From NCBI GenBank assembly GCA_029057785.1, contig JAIDZC010000001.1, forward strand, positions 1 through 37,873: DNA of 37,873 nucleotides. Direction: 5' to 3'. Below, in pieces: positions 32,254 to 37,873 of this stretch. The notes beneath the pieces were generated by a model. The model was not told the DNA's origin. It ran no database searches and saw only the letters and a program-made list of their open reading frames with translations. How positions within the stretch are numbered: the first letter of the stretch is position 1; each line of letters opens with the position of its first letter. This stretch comes from Anaeroplasmataceae bacterium (GTDB lineage: Bacteria > Bacillota_I > Bacilli_A > Acholeplasmatales > Anaeroplasmataceae). The position numbers were made by a program, and so were the translations under genes.

Positions 32254-33546
32254 TTAAAAAGTAATTTTTTCTTCTTGAATGGTTTTGATGGAACTTGAAT
32301 AAAATTCTTTTATCGCTTGGATAAAATATTCCAAATCCTTTGTTCCGGCAGTTTCATATGAAGAATGCATGGCAAGCTGTGCTAAACCTATATCTACCGA
32401 AGGAATAGAGACATGAGTTAAAGAGATTGCTCCTAGGGTAGAGCCTCCTCTTACATCACTTCTATTCGTAGTAAATTGGGTGGGTACCCCCGCCTTTTTG
32501 CAGATAGCCTGGAATAATGCACTGGATAAAGCACTTGTTGTATAAGATCCATTTGCAGCATTCTTAATCACAATTCCTTCATTCATAAAGCATGGATTAG
32601 ATTCATCATATTTAGAAGGATAATTTGGATGATATCCTTGAGCATTATCTGCAGAAATCAAGAAAGAATTTCCTAAATTCATCAAATGCTCTTCTTCTGT
32701 TTTATGCAAAGCCAAACTAATTCTTTTTAATGTGTCAGCTAAAAAGGTTGAATTCGCTCCTTGAAGTGTTGATGAGCCTATTTCTTCATTATCAAATAAA
32801 GCACAAACATTAACCGAATCTTTAGGTTGAGAATGTAGGAGTGCTTCTATTAATCCATAAGAGCATTCCAAATTATCAATCTGAGGTGCCATCATAAATT
32901 CCTCATTTGCACCTACTAAACAGCCTCGGTCTAAACAGGTCAAATATAAGTCACTACTAACAATTGCTTCTTCTTTTACATGTAAAACTTCTGCAATCAT
33001 CTGATATAAAGAATTTATCTTCCCCTTAGATTCAGCAAATAATGGAAGCATATCTACTTGAGGATTTAACTCTACTCCTTTATTTACATTACGATTGTAA
33101 TGAATAGGCAAATTTGGTATACATAGCATAGGTTTATCTATATTTACTAATTTTGCTTGTAGAACATTATTCTCTAACACAAAGACTCTTCCTGCAATTC
33201 CTAAAGGACGATCCATCCAAGTAGAATAGATTGGTCCCCCATAAACTTCTGTATTCAGTTTAATGTACTTTCCCTTCTCTAAAGTGAAATTTGGTTTCAG
33301 CTTAAAGGTAGGAGAATCTAAATGGGCTGCAGTAATATGGAACCCCTTTAAAGTATCCTTAGGTAATACAAAAGCAAGTAATGATGACATATTTCTTCCA
33401 ATGAAATACTTTCCTCCTAAGGATAATTTCCAAGATTCATTTTCCTTTAATTCAATAAATCCTTCCTTTAATAGTTTTTCTTTAATTTTAAAGCTTGCAT
33501 GAAATGCAGTTGGTGTTTCCTTTATAAATTCTAAAAATTCTTTCAT
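32254..33546 (-). CDS. M18-family aspartyl aminopeptidase
   Basis: A 430-residue zinc aminopeptidase. Metal ligands and family motifs are present: TAAHLDSPTFKLKP (His and Asp), ALFDNEEIGSSTLQGA (the Glu pair), LISADNAQGYHPNYPSKYDESN, and the closing DVRGGSTLGAISLTHVSIPSVDIGLAQLAMHSSYE with the last His. It trims acidic N-terminal residues from peptides in the cytoplasm. Length fits the bacterial members (about 430). It starts inside the thioesterase stop (ATGA), so the two are coupled. Confidence 0.95.
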   Translation of the reverse strand: MKEFLEFIKETPTAFHASFKIKEKLLKEGFIELKENESWKLSLGGKYFIGRNMSSLLAFVLPKDTLKGFHITAAHLDSPTFKLKPNFTLEKGKYIKLNTEVYGGPIYSTWMDRPLGIAGRVFVLENNVLQAKLVNIDKPMLCIPNLPIHYNRNVNKGVELNPQVDMLPLFAESKGKINSLYQMIAEVLHVKEEAIVSSDLYLTCLDRGCLVGANEEFMMAPQIDNLECSYGLIEALLHSQPKDSVNVCALFDNEEIGSSTLQGANSTFLADTLKRISLALHKTEEEHLMNLGNSFLISADNAQGYHPNYPSKYDESNPCFMNEGIVIKNAANGSYTTSALSSALFQAICKKAGVPTQFTTNRSDVRGGSTLGAISLTHVSIPSVDIGLAQLAMHSSYETAGTKDLEYFIQAIKEFYSSSIKTIQEEKITF

Positions 33547-34277
33547 AGCTTATCCACTCCTATCAAACATTCAAAGCATATTTCTTCATTAACGTAGCCA
33601 ATAAAGGCTTCTTTATCTTCTAATTTAAAATGTCCTATTTGAATTTCATCCTTATGCTTAGCTTCCTTCACATAGGCTATTTCTACATCCTTTATATACT
33701 CTTTACTCCCATATTCAAAAAAATGATTTTGAATTATATTCATATATCTCGCATTATTCATATGTCCATTATGATCAATATCCTCTAACGTCACTGTATA
33801 ATGGAAGGTATCTATAATTTTTGTTGCATCTAAGTCTAGCTTTCGTTTACATTTTTCTGGATAATTTGTAAAGCTCTCATATTCTCCATTAAAATTGATT
33901 TTATCTGATCGAACTAATCCTCTTGTATTTAGATCAATGATGACCCAATTTGAAATTCCCTGAACTAATACTTGTTCTTCTTTATCCTTTAAAAGATATT
34001 CACGTTCAAATTCTAAACGATTTTTAGGTTTAGGCCAAGTTACAAGCTGAACCGTATTTAAATAAGGGGGTATCTTTTTTATTTCATAGCGCTGATATAA
34101 TACTACCCAAGCGTAATTCTTTTCTTTTAAATCCTGATATCCAACACCTAAATCCTCTGCATGAAGACCAGCCAAATCCTGAAACATATCTAATATGGCT
34201 GTAGGTCTTATGACATCATTATAATCTACATCCTTCGTATGAATGAAAAATTCCATTTTTCTTTTCATGAGACTCAT
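33543..34277 (-). CDS. Acyl-ACP thioesterase (FatA/FatB family)
   Basis: A 244-residue double hot-dog enzyme that frees fatty acids from ACP. First half: RPTAILDMFQDLAGLHAEDLGVGY, with YAWVVLYQRYEI and TWPKPKNRLEFEREYLL. Second half: the active-site-type DIDHNGHMNNARYM. GGTGAT before ATG 34277 fits this start better than 34289. It is transcribed from a perfect promoter at 34381-34409 across a leader hairpin and is followed by the coupled M18 gene. Confidence 0.92.
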   Translation of the reverse strand: MSLMKRKMEFFIHTKDVDYNDVIRPTAILDMFQDLAGLHAEDLGVGYQDLKEKNYAWVVLYQRYEIKKIPPYLNTVQLVTWPKPKNRLEFEREYLLKDKEEQVLVQGISNWVIIDLNTRGLVRSDKINFNGEYESFTNYPEKCKRKLDLDATKIIDTFHYTVTLEDIDHNGHMNNARYMNIIQNHFFEYGSKEYIKDVEIAYVKEAKHKDEIQIGHFKLEDKEAFIGYVNEEICFECLIGVDKL

Positions 34278-34332
34278 TAACATCACCATATAGAATTATA
34301 GAACAAAATTGTAAAAATTGCACGATATTTTT

Positions 34333-34375
34333 AAAATAAAAAAAATATCAATAAAGGACACGTCCTAAATTGATA
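34333..34375 (-). promoter_or_regulatory. Leader hairpin with T-run before the thioesterase gene (attenuator-like)
   Basis: On the minus strand, TATCAAT-TT-AGGAC-GT-GTCCT-TT-ATTGATA (34375-34346) forms a 7+5-bp stem with an internal TT/TT loop. Eight T residues follow. It lies at the expected transcription start, so it could stop transcription or be a protein-binding operator. Confidence 0.6.
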
Positions 34376-34380
34376 CTATA

Positions 34381-34409
34381 ATTATATTCACTTTTACAAA
34401 ATGTGTCAA
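34381..34409 (-). promoter_or_regulatory. Consensus promoter of the thioesterase-aminopeptidase operon
   Basis: On the minus strand, TTGACA (34409-34404), a 17-base spacer and TATAAT (34386-34381): a perfect sigma-A match. Confidence 0.8.
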
Positions 34410-34481
34410 TAAATACACTTATGAAAACGTAATCATAGATTTTATTTTTCAAATATGATACAATAGTTGATGGTGATCAAT

Positions 34482-35363
34482 ATGAACAATTATTTACAAA
34501 AGGCCTATGCCTTTGATGGAACTGTAAGAATATATGCTGCCATTACAACAGACCTTGTACAGGAAGCCCAAAAGATCCATAAGCTTTGGCCTACTTCTTG
34601 TGCAGCCCTGGGAAGATGTCTAACGATAGCAAGCATTATGTCATGTACTTATAAATCTGGCGAGCATTTAACCATTAAGGTTTGTGGAGATGGTCCTATA
34701 GGACAAATCACAATGGAAGCCACAGATGGACATGTACGCGGATTTGTTCATAATCCAGGAGTTTATCTTTCCTATAACAATGGGAAACTCAACGTTGGTG
34801 ATGCTGTAGGAAGAAACGGATATATTGAAGTTATAAAGGATTTACATATGCGTGCTCCCTTCTCTTCAACCTGCGAAATTGTGAGTGGAGAAATTGCTGA
34901 AGACTTTACCTACTATTTTGCAAAATCAGAACAAATCCCATCTTCTGTTGGATTAGGTGTTCTAATCGATCCAGATGGAAATGTTTTAAGTGCTGGCGGA
35001 TTTCTCCTTCAAATTATGCCAGGCTGTAAAGAGGAAACACTTCTAAAGCTTGAGAATCGTCTGAAAACACTAAAAAGCTGTTCTGAAATGATTCAAGAGG
35101 GCTACTCTGCTGAAGAAATGATTGAAGAAATCACAGAAGGAGATTATGAGCTTTTAGAAACAAAGGAGCTTTCCTACTTCTGTCCTTGTAGTAAAGAACG
35201 CTTTAGGAAGGGACTTATGAGCCTTGGTAAAATAGAACTTGAAGATATTCTAAATACTGATCATAAAGCTTCCATAACTTGTAATTTTTGTGGTAAATCC
35301 TATGAGTTCGACTCTAAGGATTTAGAAGAAATGATTTCTTCTTTATCCCTTAAAGAAGCTTAA
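34482..35363 (+). CDS. hslO: Redox-regulated chaperone Hsp33
   Basis: A 293-residue chaperone that turns on under oxidative stress. N-terminal domain: YAFDGTVRIYAAITTDLVQEA, GPIGQITMEATDGHVRGFV and the substrate part SSVGLGVLIDPDGNVLSAGG. The C-terminal redox switch has all four zinc cysteines: CPC in YFCPCSKERF and CNFC in ITCNFCGKSYEF. The start is ATG 34482 after GGTGAT. Its 3' end overlaps the convergent DUF6512 gene by 21 bases, and its own terminator lies inside that gene. Confidence 0.96.
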   Translation: MNNYLQKAYAFDGTVRIYAAITTDLVQEAQKIHKLWPTSCAALGRCLTIASIMSCTYKSGEHLTIKVCGDGPIGQITMEATDGHVRGFVHNPGVYLSYNNGKLNVGDAVGRNGYIEVIKDLHMRAPFSSTCEIVSGEIAEDFTYYFAKSEQIPSSVGLGVLIDPDGNVLSAGGFLLQIMPGCKEETLLKLENRLKTLKSCSEMIQEGYSAEEMIEEITEGDYELLETKELSYFCPCSKERFRKGLMSLGKIELEDILNTDHKASITCNFCGKSYEFDSKDLEEMISSLSLKEA

Positions 35364-35804
35364 ACTTGGTGGATAAAAGCTAAATACAGAAAATAAAACA
35401 ATCATAATTAAGAGAAAGACGACACTGTTAGAAAAACTAACAAACGTCTTTTTTTTATAAATCAAAAGGAACCCTATCAAAACTGCAACATAATAAAGGA
35501 TGATATTTACTGCATCAACATCATATCCTAAAATTCCACTATAGGTATAGTAGCCTACAACTATAAATGCGATAGTAGCTAATATTGCTGATACAAAGAA
35601 AGAAAAAAGTTGACTCTTATCCTCTTTATAGAAAGGAAGACAGCATAGATAAAAAATTAAAAATGGAAAGAGAACTAGTTTACAATGCTCAAATATACTT
35701 TCATTCATAGGGAAAATAAAAAGGGGTACCCAATCATACATAAAATGAAAAAGAGTTCCTAAAGAAAAAACCACAAGAACTCCTATAATTGTTAATTTCT
35801 TCAT
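35343..35804 (-). CDS. DUF6512 family membrane protein
   Basis: A 154-codon frame (153 residues) with five membrane segments and no soluble domain. The N-terminal stretch TLFHFMYDWVPLFIFPMNESIFEHCKL is typical of the DUF6512 family (HF-YDW, NES-WEH). Function is unknown. GAGGTGG five bases before ATG 35804 fixes the start; the in-frame GTG at 35813 is part of that site. The 3' end overlaps hslO on the other strand and holds the hslO terminator hairpin. Confidence 0.8.
   Translation of the reverse strand: MKKLTIIGVLVVFSLGTLFHFMYDWVPLFIFPMNESIFEHCKLVLFPFLIFYLCCLPFYKEDKSQLFSFFVSAILATIAFIVVGYYTYSGILGYDVDAVNIILYYVAVLIGFLLIYKKKTFVSFSNSVVFLLIMIVLFSVFSFYPPSLSFFKG
35416..35456 (+). terminator. hslO terminator inside the convergent gene
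   Basis: Stem AAGACG (35416-35421) with CGTCTT (35445-35450), and inner stem TGTTAG with CTAACA (35426-35442), followed by a run of eight T. It lies 53 bases after the hslO stop, inside the DUF6512 coding region. Confidence 0.8.
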
Positions 35805-35845
35805 ATCAACCACCTCTAATAATAGTATGTATGAAGAAAATCTAT

Positions 35846-36463
35846 TTATGCAAAAAGCTTTAATAGTAATGCAGAAAAATCATCAACAAAATCATCTGCA
35901 ATCTTTACAAATGTTTCCATAACATAATGATCTTTTAATTGATAAGAAATACACTCTGTAAAATACTGCCATAGCTTCAAACAAACATCTTTCTTCACTT
36001 GAAGAACTAAGGACTTTTTTTCAATTTTCTTTTTAATTTGATTCAAAGTTTCATGCTGTGCCTGAGTTAACTCTCGATATGCCATTCCCATTGTTTCTTC
36101 TGTAAACACATCATTTAAAGGACGATATTTTACAATATGACAAGGGTATGTATAGGTTTTGCCATCTTTGATTAATTCCTCAGTGTATTCTTTATCATCA
36201 ATTTCTGTAACCACATAAATATCATCCTTATTTTGTAGCTTAAATATTGTGTGGACTAGAATATCATCTTTAAAGGAGGTAATTGGAATATACAACTGCT
36301 CTTCTCCTTCAAAAACCTGTTTTGTAACAAAGCCACCTAAGTTTGGTTTACTATAAATAATCATTTGAAAGCTAGCAGAATACCTTTTTAATTCGCTATC
36401 TCCCTTTTCAATTGTCTGTTTTATTTTTTGTTTTGCTTGATTTAAAGCTTCTTTGATTCCCAT
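35846..36463 (-). CDS. Hypothetical soluble protein
   Basis: A 205-residue protein that I do not recognise. The first 30 residues form a basic helix (KEALNQAKQKIKQTIEK), the middle is strand-rich (FQMIIYSKPNLGGFVTKQVF, DDIYVVTEIDDKEYTEEL) and the rest is helical (TQAQHETLNQIKKKIEKKSLVLQVKKD). No signal peptide, membrane segment or catalytic motif is seen. GAGGTG precedes ATG 36463. It lies between recQ and the DUF6512 gene on the same strand. Confidence 0.6.
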   Translation of the reverse strand: MGIKEALNQAKQKIKQTIEKGDSELKRYSASFQMIIYSKPNLGGFVTKQVFEGEEQLYIPITSFKDDILVHTIFKLQNKDDIYVVTEIDDKEYTEELIKDGKTYTYPCHIVKYRPLNDVFTEETMGMAYRELTQAQHETLNQIKKKIEKKSLVLQVKKDVCLKLWQYFTECISYQLKDHYVMETFVKIADDFVDDFSALLLKLFA

Positions 36464-36506
36464 TTAGAAACACCTCTATTATTTATTATAAGACAATTCT
36501 ACCATT

Positions 36507-37697
36507 TTATCTACTCTTTTTGATGCAATTATCACATGCTTGTTTACAATTTTCTTTTCTTTGACCAAAATAAGAGCTAATATAGCGATGCCTACATTTC
36601 TTAGTTAAACAATATTCTACTAATGCCTCTAGTTTTTTTTGATTTTGTTTTTGAATAATGGAATTCTCTTGTTGACTAATGAAGTATTCAACTGTATCTA
36701 TATCCTTAAAAGAAAAAAGTACAATTCCTTCCCCATAAGTACCATCACGTGAGGCTCTTCCCATCTGCTGAACCAAATCTTCTAAGGACTGAGGCAAATC
36801 ATATTCTATTACAAATCGAATATCTGGAATATCAATTCCCATTCCAAAAGCATTAGTGCATATCATAAGCTTTTGACTACCTAACGTAAAGGCTTCTTGA
36901 TTCTTTTTTTTAAGTTCTACTTCTAGTCCTCCATGATAGTAAGCATTTGGAAAGCCTAACCCTAAAAGCTTAGAGTGCAATTCTTCCGTTTTCTTGCGGG
37001 TAAGACAATAAATGATTCCCCTATCCTTTTGATGAGATTTTAAATATTTCACAAGATAATTCATTTTATTATCCAGTGAAATTACTTTATAAAATAAGTT
37101 AGGTCTATCCATCGGAACCTCAACAACTATAGGATTATCCAAATGTAAATATGCCCTTATTTTTTGAACTGTAGAATGTGTCGCAGTGGCCGTCAATGCT
37201 AGAAGCTTTGGTCTTTTTTCGAGTTGTTCGATAAAGGAATAAATTTTTCCAAAGGCCTCTCTAAACCCTTCTGCCCATAATATCGTATGAGCTTCATCAA
37301 CAACAACCATAGAAACCTTAATACCTTTTAAATGCTTTAAGAAAACTGTGTTTTCTAAGCGCTCTGGAGAAACATAAATCAACTTGTATTTTTTGATATT
37401 TGAATAAATCACAAATTGTTCTTCATAGGACAGATTGGAATTTAATACTGTTGCAAGAATCCCTTTCTTTCTTAAAGTCTTCACTTGATCCTCCATTAAG
37501 GCAATTAAAGGAGAAATAACGATACTTACACCTTCTAGAATTAGTGCAAGCACTTGAAAGATAATGGATTTTCCAAATCCAGTTGGTAAAAGACCTATAA
37601 CCTCCTTATCCTCTAAAACGAAATCAATGATTTCATCTTGAGGATATTTAAACTTCTCATATCCAAAATACTTTTTTAAAACACTATATTTATCCAT
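36507..37697 (-). CDS. recQ: Short RecQ-type DNA helicase
   Basis: A 396-residue superfamily 2 helicase. Motif I is LLPTGFGKSIIFQV, motif II VVDEAHTILWAEGFREAF, motif III ALTATATHS, motif V GMGIDIPDIRFVIEYD and motif VI QQMGRASRDG. It ends right after the RecQ zinc module (CRHRYISSYFG, then C-x3-CDNC). The winged-helix and HRDC domains of full RecQ (about 590 residues) are absent, giving the short form found in some Bacillota. AGGTG before ATG 37697 sets the start rather than GTG 37706. Confidence 0.9.
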   Translation of the reverse strand: MDKYSVLKKYFGYEKFKYPQDEIIDFVLEDKEVIGLLPTGFGKSIIFQVLALILEGVSIVISPLIALMEDQVKTLRKKGILATVLNSNLSYEEQFVIYSNIKKYKLIYVSPERLENTVFLKHLKGIKVSMVVVDEAHTILWAEGFREAFGKIYSFIEQLEKRPKLLALTATATHSTVQKIRAYLHLDNPIVVEVPMDRPNLFYKVISLDNKMNYLVKYLKSHQKDRGIIYCLTRKKTEELHSKLLGLGFPNAYYHGGLEVELKKKNQEAFTLGSQKLMICTNAFGMGIDIPDIRFVIEYDLPQSLEDLVQQMGRASRDGTYGEGIVLFSFKDIDTVEYFISQQENSIIQKQNQKKLEALVEYCLTKKCRHRYISSYFGQRKENCKQACDNCIKKSR

Positions 37698-37776
37698 TTT
37701 ATTCACCTATGCCTATTATACAAAATTACAAAAGAAAATGCTTAAAAAAAGGATTGGATAAAATATTTTTTTTCTA

Positions 37777-37809
37777 TAAAGAAAAACCTCTTAGTTATTC
37801 ACTAAGAGG
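37777..37809 (-). terminator. Terminator after the partial gene at the right edge
   Basis: A perfect 9-bp stem, CCTCTTAGT with ACTAAGAGG (37787-37809), and a 5-base loop, followed on the minus strand by TTTTTC. It starts eight bases past the stop at 37817. Confidence 0.85.
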
Positions 37810-37816
37810 ATAAAAT

Positions 37817-37873
37817 TTATTCATTTTCATATCCATTTGGATTGTTTTTTTGCCAGTTCCATGCATCTCTTGC
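37817..37873 (-). CDS. Partial CDS, C-terminal 18 residues
   Basis: From the right edge the minus strand reads ARDAWNWQKNNPNGYENE and then TAA at 37819-37817. It is open to the edge and followed by a good terminator, so it is the end of a real gene. The product is not identifiable from so short a piece. Confidence 0.55.
   Translation of the reverse strand, partial: ARDAWNWQKNNPNGYENE

Noticed and set aside
1-37873. CRISPR array, tRNA or rRNA genes
   Set aside because: No regularly spaced short direct repeats, cloverleaf patterns or rRNA-like conserved stretches were seen by eye; a computed scan was not possible.

Overview
The window is AT-rich DNA read with the standard code (TGA is a stop, Trp is TGG) and with strong Gram-positive Shine-Dalgarno sites. 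Lipoprotein signal peptides, RqcH/NFACT, a GerE-like regulator, acyl-ACP thioesterase, DUF1653, DUF6512 and InlB-type repeats together suggest a low-GC Bacillota, probably a gut member of the Erysipelotrichia/Bacilli. This is inferred from gene content only.

Region 1 (1-1,600) holds the start of a minus-strand gene for an exported protein and a plus-strand set: a PadR regulator, a HAAS/DUF1700-like one-TM protein and a small secreted protein.

Region 2 (1,600-15,000) is a dense accessory island that looks like anti-phage defence. In order: a nucleotide-cyclase-fold protein with an unknown partner; a DprA-like plus PRTase pair resembling ShosTA; a three-gene operon (Abi_2/HEPN-like, nucleotidyltransferase, RES domain); a standalone ATP-grasp gene facing a small membrane protein plus STAND/NLR-like ATPase; a tyrosine recombinase; and a DUF2971 plus HEPN-like pair. 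The ATP-grasp and membrane/STAND units are bounded by a perfect 32-bp inverted repeat (8814-8845 and 12501-12532). Each copy lies between a promoter and a start codon, carries the ribosome-binding site and contains an 11-5-11 dyad of the kind tyrosine recombinases use. The recombinase gene starts 60 bp outside one copy. I read this as a probable 3.7-kb inverton that swaps two defence-like operons between two fixed promoters; it is the most notable finding here.

Region 3 (15,000-15,460) has no convincing protein gene. It holds a compact predicted RNA with a consensus promoter, 5'-3' end pairing and a terminator, then an unusual GC-rich GTGCGGG repeat with a hairpin. Next is an asparagine synthetase gene that has lost its 3' part, which may mark the island edge.

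Region 4 (16,600-37,873) is mostly conserved chromosome, largely on the minus strand: a ferritin-like protein; surface lipoproteins (InlB repeats, CotH, OB-like); a sugar ABC transporter without its ATPase, placed directly behind uvrC; rpoZ and gmk; rqcH and a methyltransferase on the plus strand; an M18 aminopeptidase coupled to an acyl-ACP thioesterase; hslO; a DUF6512 membrane protein; and a short recQ. No tRNA, rRNA or CRISPR array was seen.
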